Of a stretch of 64,000 bases of DNA, positions 45,767-53,742 are shown one piece after another. A program made the position numbers and the translations under genes. Each line of letters starts with the position of its first letter. Position 1 is the first letter of the stretch. The DNA is from Parafannyhessea umbonata (GTDB taxonomy: Bacteria; Actinomycetota; Coriobacteriia; Coriobacteriales; Atopobiaceae): positions 1 to 64,000 of the forward strand of contig NZ_FOGP01000002.1 in assembly GCF_900111255.1 (NCBI RefSeq), written 5' to 3'. Under the pieces are notes generated by a model that did not search any database, was not told the DNA's origin, and saw only the letters and a program-made list of their open reading frames with translations.

Positions 45767-48226
45767 CTACCCCACCAGTCCCTTCATGACGTCCACGATG
45801 TCCTTAACCTCGGTAATTCCGCGGAAGCGCTCGAAACCGGCATCCGCCAACCCCTGAGACAGCTCGCTCACCTGGGGGGGTGCGATGCACGCCTTGCCAA
45901 GCAGCTCCGCACGCGAGAACAGCACGGAGGGTTCGCCGTCCTCCAACACCCTGCCGTTTGCCATTACGATGAGACGCGTCGCGTAGTCGGAGACCACCTC
46001 CATGTCGTGGCAGACCATGACCACCGCGCAGCCGCGCTCGCGCGCCGCGTTGACCGAGTCCATGACGGTCATACACTCGCGGTAGTCGAGACCACTTGTC
46101 GGCTCGTCGAGAATCATCACCTTGGGGTTCGTCACGACGACCGAGGCAAGGGCGACGATCTGGCGCTGTCCGCGCGAGAGCGTGAAGGGGGCCGCCTCGG
46201 GGTCGAGGCCGAAGTACGACACGACGTCCGCAGCGCGCTGGAACGCCTCGTCGTCGGGGACGCCAAGCAGTTGCAGGCTGAAGGCGACCTCCTCGAGCAC
46301 CGTCTGCCTGCAGATCTGGTGATCGGGGTTCTGGAACAGCGTGGAGACCTTCTGGGCAATCTCGCTGGTGCGCGCCCGGCGCGTGTCGAGACCGCAGATG
46401 TTGACGCTACCGTCACCCGGCTTGAGCAGGCCGTTCATGAGCTTAGTGAGGGTGGTCTTTCCCGCTCCGTTCTGCCCGACGACGGCGACGAGTTCGCCGG
46501 CGCCCACGTCGAAGCAGACATGGTCGACGGACGCCTTGCCGACGCCATAGCTAAACGACACGTCCCTCAAGGAAAGCATGGGGTCGCCTGCGGGCGCGGG
46601 AGTGGCAAGGCGATGAGGAGAAGCCGAGGGGGCAACGTGAGACGCGGCCTTCACCGGCGTGGAAGAGAGCAGGCCGAGCAGGCCGTCACGGGCCTGCGAG
46701 ACGGTGAGGAAGCCCTTCTCGGCAGGGTCAAGGACTCCAGTCACAGCAAGGCCATTGGATATGCGCGTGACGCGGGGGCTGTCCACACCGATGTCGCGAA
46801 GGTCCTTGGAGTGCGAGAACACCTCTCGCGGAGAGCCGTCAAGCGCGACGGAGCCCTGGGAGAGGACGATGACGCGGTCGCAGTACTCAGAGAGAAGGGC
46901 GACCTTCTGCTCGATGACGATGACCGTGATGCCACGCGCATTGAGCTCCCTGAGGGTCTCGAAGACCATGCGCGAGGACGCGGGGTCGAGGGCCGCGGTC
47001 GGCTCGTCGAGCACCATGACCCGTGGGCTGATGGCGAGGATGGCGGCAATCGCCACCTTCTGCTTCTGGCCGCCCGAGAGCGTCGAGATCTCCCTGCGCC
47101 TCAGGTCCTCGATGCCTGCGGTGCGAAGCGCATACGACACGCGCTTCTCGATGGCGCTCCGCTCGAAGCCAAAGTTCTCGAGTCCGTACAAGATCTCGTC
47201 CTCGACGTCCGCAGCCACCATCTGGGCGTCAATGTCCTGCAATACGGACCCTACGACGCGCGAGACGTCCGTCAGCGCCACCTCGCAGGTGTCCATGCCG
47301 CCGACGAGTGCCGCTCCACGGAACTCCCCGGCGAAGTGATGGGGAATGGCACCGGAGACGACCGAGGCCAAGGTGGTCTTTCCAGCTCCAGAGGGGCCGA
47401 TCACGCCCACAAAGGATCCGGCACCAAAGGTCAGGCTGACGTCGTCAAGGGCGCGGCGACGGGCTCCGTCATAGGTAAAGGAGACGTGCTGAAGCTCCAC
47501 GGCCGCGGCACCTGGGTAGACGTCAGGAACCGCCTCCGTGGTCGCGGTCGACACGTCAAGCGACTCGTTTGATCCACCTTCGGCACGAACGCCTTGGACG
47601 ACGCCGTCCGAGTCGTCGCGGGATGTGCCCGACGCCTCCCCCGTTGAGGGGAGCCTCTGCAGGAAGGCACTCCTCAGGGGAAGATACAGCGATTGGACCA
47701 CTATAGCGTTGGCGAGGGCGGTGCCAATGACAATGGGCAGCATGGCCACCACGGCCAGGGGCTCGCCCCTGAGCACGACCACAGTCGCAAGGGTGGCAAA
47801 GATGAGGCCCGAGACGGCCGTCGTGACGCACGTGGACAGGAAGGGCACGAGGCCGCGCGGCCCCCTTTCCCCCGTAAGCCTGACGATCGCGGCCATGAGG
47901 AGAGACGCGGGGATGTCGCAGACGTACTCGAGGCCGGGAATCGACGTGGTGAACTGAATGACGGTGGCCGCGAGAACCCCGATGAGAACGCCATGAGGCA
48001 GGGTCGGGCGCAGCAGGAGAATCGCAAGGCAATACGACGAGATGACGAACTCGGGCTGGATGCCCGTCATGGAGAGGGCCTTGCCGACGGTCATGTTGAG
48101 GATGAAACCGGCCGCGAGGAGCATGGCCACCAGGACCAGGCTAGCGACATCGAACCTCGGACCTTCTCCGCCGCGCCGGACTGCCTTTTGATTCACGAGC
48201 TGACCTCCCTGGTCAAAATAACGCAT
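45767..48226 (-). CDS. Fusion of an ECF S component with two ECF ATPases
   Basis: 819 residues in three parts. 25-195: six hydrophobic helices similar to the separate S protein encoded upstream (TGIQPEFVISSYCLAIL against its TGIKPQFVIASYCLAVL). ~200-240: linker. First ATPase: Walker A 277-285 (GPSGAGKTT), signature LSGGQKQK at 383-390, Walker B VMVLDEPTAALD. Second ATPase: Walker A 584-592 (GQNGAGKTT), signature LSRGQRQI near 683-690, Walker B VMILDEPTSGLD. Both sites look active. In usual ECF systems S, EcfA and EcfA' are separate chains. The upstream attenuator points to tryptophan as substrate. Confidence 0.93.
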   Translation of the reverse strand: MRYFDQGGQLVNQKAVRRGGEGPRFDVASLVLVAMLLAAGFILNMTVGKALSMTGIQPEFVISSYCLAILLLRPTLPHGVLIGVLAATVIQFTTSIPGLEYVCDIPASLLMAAIVRLTGERGPRGLVPFLSTCVTTAVSGLIFATLATVVVLRGEPLAVVAMLPIVIGTALANAIVVQSLYLPLRSAFLQRLPSTGEASGTSRDDSDGVVQGVRAEGGSNESLDVSTATTEAVPDVYPGAAAVELQHVSFTYDGARRRALDDVSLTFGAGSFVGVIGPSGAGKTTLASVVSGAIPHHFAGEFRGAALVGGMDTCEVALTDVSRVVGSVLQDIDAQMVAADVEDEILYGLENFGFERSAIEKRVSYALRTAGIEDLRRREISTLSGGQKQKVAIAAILAISPRVMVLDEPTAALDPASSRMVFETLRELNARGITVIVIEQKVALLSEYCDRVIVLSQGSVALDGSPREVFSHSKDLRDIGVDSPRVTRISNGLAVTGVLDPAEKGFLTVSQARDGLLGLLSSTPVKAASHVAPSASPHRLATPAPAGDPMLSLRDVSFSYGVGKASVDHVCFDVGAGELVAVVGQNGAGKTTLTKLMNGLLKPGDGSVNICGLDTRRARTSEIAQKVSTLFQNPDHQICRQTVLEEVAFSLQLLGVPDDEAFQRAADVVSYFGLDPEAAPFTLSRGQRQIVALASVVVTNPKVMILDEPTSGLDYRECMTVMDSVNAARERGCAVVMVCHDMEVVSDYATRLIVMANGRVLEDGEPSVLFSRAELLGKACIAPPQVSELSQGLADAGFERFRGITEVKDIVDVMKGLVG

Positions 48227-48772
48227 CTAGCGCTTGAGAGCCTTCTTGAGCGGCAGGTAGAGAGCCTGCACGACGATTGCGTTGAACACTGCAGTGCCAA
48301 GCACGATGGGAAGCTTGACAACGACGGTCGCGATGTCGGCACCCATGATCAGCGTTCCGCAGGCCGCGAACAGAAGACCGGACACGAGCGTCGCGCAGAA
48401 CGCTCCGACGAGAGGAACAACCCTGCCCTCCCCGGAAGTGCCGTTGACGATGGCGGCCATGACCAGCGCACCGGCGGACTCGGTCAGGAAGTTGAGCCCC
48501 GGAATCGAGGTGGAAACCTGGATGATGGCGGCGGAGATCAGCCCGAGCACGACGGCCTGGCTCGTCTTGGGCCTGATGAGCAGCACGGCAAGGCAATACG
48601 ACGCGATGACGAACTGGGGCTTGATGCCCGTGACCGCAAGGGCGTTGCCAAGCGTGATGTTGAGGATGATGCCCGCTGCCACCAGGATGGCGGTGAGCAC
48701 GAGCGAAGAGATGTCGAGGCCATTGTTCTTGGCGGACTGACTAACGGTGCGAGGCTGGTTTGCGTCTGACAT
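48227..48772 (-). CDS. ECF transporter S component, probably tryptophan-specific
   Basis: 181 residues, about six helices, hydrophobic throughout. The segment TGIKPQFVIASYCLAVLLIRP resembles the TrpP family of substrate-binding subunits. It is a near duplicate of the N-terminal domain of the next gene's product, and its stop is directly followed by that gene. GGAGGA lies 5 nt before the ATG. The Trp leader peptide and attenuator upstream give independent evidence for tryptophan. Why two S domains are kept is unknown. Confidence 0.82.
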   Translation of the reverse strand: MSDANQPRTVSQSAKNNGLDISSLVLTAILVAAGIILNITLGNALAVTGIKPQFVIASYCLAVLLIRPKTSQAVVLGLISAAIIQVSTSIPGLNFLTESAGALVMAAIVNGTSGEGRVVPLVGAFCATLVSGLLFAACGTLIMGADIATVVVKLPIVLGTAVFNAIVVQALYLPLKKALKR

Positions 48773-48824
48773 GGCTTCCTCCTACTGGCTGTTGGAACTG
48801 CGGACTTTAGCGCGGCAAAGCAAA

Positions 48825-48896
48825 GGCGACCCCCGATCAACTCGGAAGTCGCCATCTTCTTTACCTATGCGGCAGCGATCGGCTCAGAGTTGACCG
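48825..48896 (-). promoter_or_regulatory. Tryptophan transcription attenuator (terminator/antiterminator)
   Basis: Terminator: GGCGAC/GTCGCC (48853-48848 with 48830-48825) plus an inner CCG/CGG, followed on the minus strand by TTTGCTTT. Antiterminator: CGGTCAACTC (48896-48887), the end of the leader ORF, pairs over 10 bp (one G-U) with GAGTTGATCG (48843-48834), which lies inside the terminator stem. The two are mutually exclusive. A ribosome stalled at the Trp codons leaves the first element free, so transcription continues; one at the stop codon covers it. Confidence 0.85.
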
Positions 48897-48946
48897 AGAG
48901 AGGATAGACTATGCCACCACCAGTTCTTGCTCGCGAGAAAAGGCAT
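48884..48946 (-). CDS. Trp leader peptide of the ECF transporter operon
   Basis: A 20-residue ORF with AGGAGG 8 nt before its ATG. It contains three consecutive Trp codons (TGG TGG TGG, 48922-48914, residues 9-11, context KNWWWHS) and ends with TGA at 48886-48884. Trp is normally the rarest residue, so WWW in 20 codons is not chance. The ORF overlaps the antiterminator strand, exactly the geometry of ribosome-mediated attenuation. The peptide itself need have no function. Confidence 0.88.
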   Translation of the reverse strand: MPFLASKNWWWHSLSSLGQL

Positions 48947-49052
48947 GTAATCCACCTCCTGGGTCTATATCCGATGTCGCTGGTGACAATCTATCAAAAC
49001 CGACGAAAACGCTCCACAACAATTCGGCACACGTCTTTGTCTAGTAACAAAA
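48947..49052. other. Promoter-bearing gap upstream of the Trp leader
   Basis: Between the rpmA terminator and the leader ORF. The operon promoter must lie here. TATAGA near 48970 and GATAGA near 48998 (minus strand) are possible -10 boxes but neither has a well-spaced -35, so I leave it unassigned. Confidence 0.3.
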
Positions 49053-49074
49053 AGCCCCCTCGAAGGAGGGGGCT
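49053..49074 (-). terminator. Terminator of rplU-rpmA
   Basis: AGCCCCCTC (49053-49061) and GAGGGGGCT (49066-49074) are perfect arms around GAAG, followed by TTTTTG on the minus strand. It isolates the ribosomal protein operon from the Trp-controlled one. Confidence 0.92.
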
Positions 49075-49096
49075 CAACAAACTCTAAGCTCTTGCA

Positions 49097-49345
49097 CTAG
49101 GCGGTGCGAACGTGCACGTAGTGCTTAGCACCCTTGACGAACTCAACGGTGCCATCAGCAAGTGCGAACAGGGTGTCGTCCTTGCCACGACCAACGTTCT
49201 CGCCGGGGGTGATGTGCGTACCACGCTGGCGGACGATGATCTGACCAGTCTTCACGGCCTGGCCACCATAAATCTTGGTGCCAAGACGCTGGGCGTTGGA
49301 GTCACGGCCGTTGCGAGAAGAGCCGAGGCCTTTCTTGTGAGCCAT
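49097..49345 (-). CDS. rpmA: 50S ribosomal protein L27
   Basis: 82 residues; contacts the peptidyl-transferase centre. Family start [15 protein letters not shown] directly after Met, so no cleavable N-terminal extension as found in some Firmicutes. Follows rplU by 45 nt. Confidence 0.98.
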   Translation of the reverse strand: MAHKKGLGSSRNGRDSNAQRLGTKIYGGQAVKTGQIIVRQRGTHITPGENVGRGKDDTLFALADGTVEFVKGAKHYVHVRTA

Positions 49346-49390
49346 TGTCTTACCTGCCTATCTACTCAAAATGAAAAAATGCTCGGACGT

Positions 49391-49747
49391 CTACTCGGCC
49401 TTGGCCTCGGTAGAGGCGGACTTTGCCGCGCTGGTCCTGGTGGTGGGCATCGAGGTGACCTTGAGCCTGGTGAGGTTCTGGCGGTGGCCCTTGGTGCGGT
49501 GGTAGCGCTTGCGCTTCTTGAGCTTGAAGACGAGGACCTTCTCGCCCTTGAACTGCTCAACAATCTCGCAGGTGACCTTCTTCTTAGCGAGCGTGGCAGC
49601 GTCAACGACAGTCTTCTTGCCGTCATTAAGCATGAGGACGTCAAGCTTAACCTTGTCGCCAGGCTGCGCGTCGAGCTTCTCGACGTCGAAGACGTCGCCC
49701 TTGGCAACCTTATACTGCTTGCCACCAGTGGTAACGATTGCGTACAT
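49391..49747 (-). CDS. rplU: 50S ribosomal protein L21
   Basis: 118 residues from ATG 49747 (MYAIVTTGGKQYKV); the frame is open upstream but that sequence does not fit L21. Core ends with KKRKRYHRTKGHRQNLTRLKV; a ~20-residue Ser/Ala/Lys tail is added. First gene of rplU-rpmA with a clear promoter 40 nt upstream. Confidence 0.97.
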   Translation of the reverse strand: MYAIVTTGGKQYKVAKGDVFDVEKLDAQPGDKVKLDVLMLNDGKKTVVDAATLAKKKVTCEIVEQFKGEKVLVFKLKKRKRYHRTKGHRQNLTRLKVTSMPTTRTSAAKSASTEAKAE

Positions 49748-49787
49748 TTGGTAACCCTTCATTACTGGTTTTGTGCAACAGCAACAC

Positions 49788-49816
49788 ATCTTACTAGCGA
49801 TTACCTGCTCGGTCAA
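49788..49816 (-). promoter_or_regulatory. Promoter of rplU-rpmA
   Basis: Minus strand TTGACC (49816-49811), 17-nt spacer, TAAGAT (49793-49788), giving a start about 34 nt before the rplU ATG. Both boxes and spacing are close to sigma-70 consensus. Confidence 0.72.
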
Positions 49817-49888
49817 CAAAAAGCTGGCATTCACAAGCAGTACACGCCTTGGACAGAATACCTGCCGCAAAGCCGTCAAGCGGCCCGT

Positions 49889-50593
49889 TTACAGCGCATT
49901 CACGAGAAGCCCATCTTCGCCCTCGTGCCACTGCCCGATGCGCGCGACGCGCGGCACGGGAACGTCGCTTCCAGCCACGCCGAGCCTATCAAAGGCTGCG
50001 TTGAGAAGAACCTGCGGGCGAAGGGATCCGTCGTTGGACGACCTGGTCGCGAGCTCGATGTGCAGCGCGTCATCCATTAGTGAGATCTCCCATGACACGA
50101 GGGCCGACGAGACGTCAATGGTCTTTCTCTTCTCGCCGCGCAGGTAGCTCAGTACGCCTTCAGATTTAAGGGCAGAGAAGGACTCGCCAAGGCCAGAGAC
50201 GTCTACACCCTGAGCGGGCAGCTGAACGTGCCAGTCAGCACGCGTTAGCCAGGCCTCGAGCGCCGGCAGGCTCCTGTCGACGTAGCCAGCCTCGTCGGGA
50301 GCGAGGGCGGACGGCGTCGCTCGGCGAAGCATGTCGAGCGCGCGGGAAGGCTCGAGTTCCTCGGTGAGCGTGAGGTCGTAGAACTCGCACTCCGAGGACG
50401 CGCCCACGGGCAGCGCCTGCGAGAACTGCAGCCTGATGCGGCGAGCGAAGCCATTGCCGACGGCAAAGGGCACGTCAGAGCGTCGAACGGAGCGGTTGAT
50501 TGTGTTAAGCACCTCGAGGTGACCGAGGTAGGCCAGGCGACCATCCTTGCGGTAGCGAACCCTGAGCCTCTTCTGCGTGCTAGCGTCCGACAT
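49889..50593 (-). CDS. DUF2344 (TIGR03936) radical-SAM-linked protein
   Basis: 234 residues. The start LRVRYRKDGRLAYLGHLEVLNTINRSVRRSDVP is the DUF2344/TIGR03936 pattern. It overlaps the end of the radical SAM gene by 14 bp; in some bacteria the two are one protein. Biochemical role not established; conserved placement before rplU-rpmA suggests RNA or ribosome modification. Confidence 0.88.
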   Translation of the reverse strand: MSDASTQKRLRVRYRKDGRLAYLGHLEVLNTINRSVRRSDVPFAVGNGFARRIRLQFSQALPVGASSECEFYDLTLTEELEPSRALDMLRRATPSALAPDEAGYVDRSLPALEAWLTRADWHVQLPAQGVDVSGLGESFSALKSEGVLSYLRGEKRKTIDVSSALVSWEISLMDDALHIELATRSSNDGSLRPQVLLNAAFDRLGVAGSDVPVPRVARIGQWHEGEDGLLVNAL

Positions 50594-52466
50594 GGCGGTC
50601 CCCCACTATCGCATTCTTCACACCAAGCGCGGGACACACGCCGCAGCCGGTGCAGCTGGTCATCGTACAATCGGGCGTCGTTACGCCCTCAGCGGCCCTT
50701 CGCCACTCGCGCTGGAGGAATCCCTTCGACACGGCGGGAGAGGTGTGCTCCCACGGCAGGCGCACGGTGAGCGGAAGCTGCTCGGATGCGATCTTCTGCA
50801 GGTCGAAGCCCACCTCCTGGGCGGCATCCTCCCACTTTTGGAACGAGAACTGGTCCGTCCAAGCGTCGAAACGGCAGCCATGTCGCCAGGCCGCGTAGAT
50901 GAGTTCAAAGCCGCGCCTGCCCATCTTCGAGAGGACCGCCTCTACAAGGGAGACATCTGCGTCGTGGTACGAGATCTTGATGGCGTGGTCGGGACAGCTG
51001 TGAAGCAGCAGCTGCTGGCGGCGACGCACCTCCTCGAGCGGCAGCTGACCCGCCCACTGGAAGGGCGTGTGCGCCTTGGGAACGAAGACGGCAACCGAGA
51101 TGGAAACCGAAACGCCACTCTTCGGGCCCTTTCCGACCACGTCGCGCCCAATCTCGAGCACGCGGTCGGCAACCTCGTTGATCGCCACGATGTCGTCGTC
51201 GGTCTCCGTGGGCAGCCCCATCATGAAGTACAGCTTCATGCGGCGCCAGCCGTTCTCGAAGGCGTTGCGAGCCGCCATGTCGATGTTCTCGACCGTGACG
51301 TTCTTGTTGATGACGTCGCGCAGACGCTGGCTGCCCGCCTCGGGGGCGAATGTTAGCCCACCCTTCTTGGCGCCGCCGACCTCGGCCGCCATCTCGACGC
51401 CAAAGGAGTCTAGGCGCTGGGACGGGATTGACACGCGGACGCCCGTGCCGCGAATGTCCTCGTTGAGCTGGTGCAGGATCTGCGCGCACTGCGAGTGGTC
51501 GGTGGTCGAGAGCGACGTAAGCGAGACCTCGTCATGCCCCGTCACGGCAAGCCCCTCCTGGGCCGCGGCAATGACGTCGCCGGCGGGACGCTCGCGGACC
51601 GGGCGATAGCTCATGCCCGCCTGGCAGAACCTGCACCCTCGCGCGCAGCCGCGAAGAACCTCAATGGCCAGGCGGTCCTGAACGATTCCCATGTAGGGAA
51701 CGATCTTCTGTGGAAGGGGGTCGGTCTTCGAGAAGTCCCTGAGGGTGCGCTTGAGGACGACCTCGGGCGCGTCAGAGCCCTCGCGTGAAACCGCGTAGCC
51801 CCACTCGGTGGAGCTCTGGTCTACAACTACGTCGTAGAGCGAGGGGACGTAAACGCCCTCGACCTCAGAGAGTCCGCGGAGGATTTCTGCCCTGGTCATA
51901 CCGCAGGCGCGCGCGTCGCGGACGACGTGGCACATCTCGACAATGGCCTCCTCGCCGTCACCAAGAAGAATAGCGTCGAACATGGGCGAGACGGGCTCGC
52001 AGTTCCAGACCGAAGGTCCTCCGGCAATGACGATCGGGTCATCCTCGGCGCGCTCGGCCGCGCGAATGGCGATGCCGGAAAGATCGAGTGCCTCGACGAT
52101 GTTGGTGCAGGCCATCTCATGAGCAAGCGTGAAGCCAACGATGTCGAACGACGCCACGGGAGAAGAGCTCTCGAGGGCAAGCAGCGGGATTCCCTTCTCC
52201 CTCATGAGATCGGAAAGATCGATCCAGGGCAGGAAGCCCCTTTCGCAGGAGATACCCTCCTGCGCGTTGAGCGTGTTGTAGAGGATGGCGATGCCCATGT
52301 TGGGCTGGCCGACCTCGTAGACGTCGGGGTACATCATGCAAACGTGGAAGGGGCCGTCCTGGTCCTCGACTGCGCCCCACTCGTGGTCGAGGTAGCGCGA
52401 GGGCTTCTCGACGCGTGCCAGCAGTGGCTCGAGTCGGTCGTACCAGTCCTCTCTGGGAAGTCTCAT
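50580..52466 (-). CDS. TIGR03960-family B12-binding/radical SAM protein
   Basis: 628 residues from ATG 52466. N-terminal half (40-200) resembles a B12-binding-like fold seen in radical SAM methyltransferase relatives (YPDVYEVGQPNMGIAILYN, VIAGGPSVWNCEPVSP). The radical SAM cluster is C274xxxC278xxC281 in RGCARGCRFCQAG. A C-terminal pair CTGCGVC may hold a second cluster or zinc. Co-encoded with the DUF2344 partner. Substrate unknown. Confidence 0.9.
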   Translation of the reverse strand: MRLPREDWYDRLEPLLARVEKPSRYLDHEWGAVEDQDGPFHVCMMYPDVYEVGQPNMGIAILYNTLNAQEGISCERGFLPWIDLSDLMREKGIPLLALESSSPVASFDIVGFTLAHEMACTNIVEALDLSGIAIRAAERAEDDPIVIAGGPSVWNCEPVSPMFDAILLGDGEEAIVEMCHVVRDARACGMTRAEILRGLSEVEGVYVPSLYDVVVDQSSTEWGYAVSREGSDAPEVVLKRTLRDFSKTDPLPQKIVPYMGIVQDRLAIEVLRGCARGCRFCQAGMSYRPVRERPAGDVIAAAQEGLAVTGHDEVSLTSLSTTDHSQCAQILHQLNEDIRGTGVRVSIPSQRLDSFGVEMAAEVGGAKKGGLTFAPEAGSQRLRDVINKNVTVENIDMAARNAFENGWRRMKLYFMMGLPTETDDDIVAINEVADRVLEIGRDVVGKGPKSGVSVSISVAVFVPKAHTPFQWAGQLPLEEVRRRQQLLLHSCPDHAIKISYHDADVSLVEAVLSKMGRRGFELIYAAWRHGCRFDAWTDQFSFQKWEDAAQEVGFDLQKIASEQLPLTVRLPWEHTSPAVSKGFLQREWRRAAEGVTTPDCTMTSCTGCGVCPALGVKNAIVGDRHVGR

Positions 52467-52488
52467 GTGGGTGAATCTCTCCTTGCTT

Positions 52489-53685
52489 CTATTCGTGGGC
52501 CTCGCCCGGGCGGAAGTGCTTGGGGACGGGCCTCTCGAGCACGACGTAGCTGGTGGATCGCGAGGAGCCCGACTCGCCGTCGGCGTCGGCGTCGGCGAAA
52601 TCGTCGGCCTTCGCCGCGGGCCTGCCGGACGGAGAGACGAACTCGACGTGGACGGGGTCGATGCGGCCATCCCTCCCGGAGCCGCCGCGCGCCAGGAGCG
52701 ACAGACGCCGTGGCGGGCGCTGGGGCGCAGCAGGCGCCTTGCCCAGGGCACGGGACAGGTCAGTCAGCGCTCCTGCGGCCGCCGAGGCCACATGCACGCC
52801 CTTCTCCCTTGCGCGGGAGAGGCCGTCGGCCAAGCTCGATGCCATGCGTCTGGCGTCAGGGTCATAGCGAAGTGCAAGCGCCTTGCCCGTCGCGAACGTA
52901 CCCGCGTAGCCGACGCCGCCCTTGAGCGCCCAGCCGATCCCCGGGACCATCCCGACGAGCGTGCGGGCAACGTAGCGGTACAGGAAGCCCGCGCCCAAAA
53001 CGGCACCCAGGTCGGACACGCGGTCGAGCGCAATGGGCTGACCGTACGCGGCGGCGATGTTGAGGGCAAGACGCGCCTGGTTGACGGTCATGACCGGAAA
53101 GTCCGCACCGGGGATGAAGTCGACCGCTCCCACCGCTGCGTTCTCGAGCGCGCATGCACTGACGAGGCGCCTGACCTCCGCATTACGGCAGAAGGCCAAG
53201 CCGGCCGCCAGCGCAATGCCCTTCTCGTCCACGACCTCTACGAGCCAGTCGGCGAGCTTGTCCAGAAGGGCATCGGGACCCGAGGCAAAAACGCAGCTCA
53301 GAAGCGGGCGAGCCGCCTGCGGAAGCCCCTCGAGGAAATCCTCGGCATCGAGACTCGACTCGGCAACGAAGGCGACGGGCACGCCGCAGCGAACAAGAAA
53401 GGTGACGGAGGACGTCGACCGCGCGGAGTTGGCGCCCGGAAGCACTATCGCCGCGTCGAAGGCCGAGGGGTCGCCCGGCAACTCGTCGGAGGGCGCAACC
53501 CTCACGCAGGTTGTGGACTGCAGGGGGACGAAGGCCTTCTTGAGGGCAAGCGCGAGGTCCATCTGGCTGTCGTGGTCCACGACGAGCAAGACGGAGACGC
53601 TTGCCGACCTCAGTCGCTCGGAATCGACGCCGGCATTTATGACGTCGAAGACGTTACCCAGGGAAACCCTGCTCTTACGTGCCAT
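52489..53685 (-). CDS. DUF697-like membrane-associated protein
   Basis: 398 residues from ATG 53685, 6 nt after AAGGGG. The N-terminal ~140 residues resemble a Rossmann-like domain (VLLVVDHDSQMDLALALKKAF...AAIVLPGANSA) without a P-loop. Residues ~200-285 match DUF697 (VNQARLALNIAAAYGQPIALDRVSDLG, then helices with VPGIGWALKGGVGYAGT), found in GTPase-associated membrane proteins. The last ~80 are a disordered Ala/Pro/Arg and acidic tail. Located between rodA and the radical SAM gene; a role in envelope growth is only guilt by association. Confidence 0.75.
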   Translation of the reverse strand: MARKSRVSLGNVFDVINAGVDSERLRSASVSVLLVVDHDSQMDLALALKKAFVPLQSTTCVRVAPSDELPGDPSAFDAAIVLPGANSARSTSSVTFLVRCGVPVAFVAESSLDAEDFLEGLPQAARPLLSCVFASGPDALLDKLADWLVEVVDEKGIALAAGLAFCRNAEVRRLVSACALENAAVGAVDFIPGADFPVMTVNQARLALNIAAAYGQPIALDRVSDLGAVLGAGFLYRYVARTLVGMVPGIGWALKGGVGYAGTFATGKALALRYDPDARRMASSLADGLSRAREKGVHVASAAAGALTDLSRALGKAPAAPQRPPRRLSLLARGGSGRDGRIDPVHVEFVSPSGRPAAKADDFADADADGESGSSRSTSYVVLERPVPKHFRPGEAHE

Positions 53686-53742
53686 GACACACCCCTTTGC
53701 TGCGCGCGCAAACCAAGTACAAACGCAAGGCACCTTGCCCGG

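Noticed and set aside
45293-47572. A 759-codon plus-strand frame opposite the ECF fusion
   Set aside because: Antisense shadow of the ATPase domains; rich in His/Arg/Glu with no motif and no SD.
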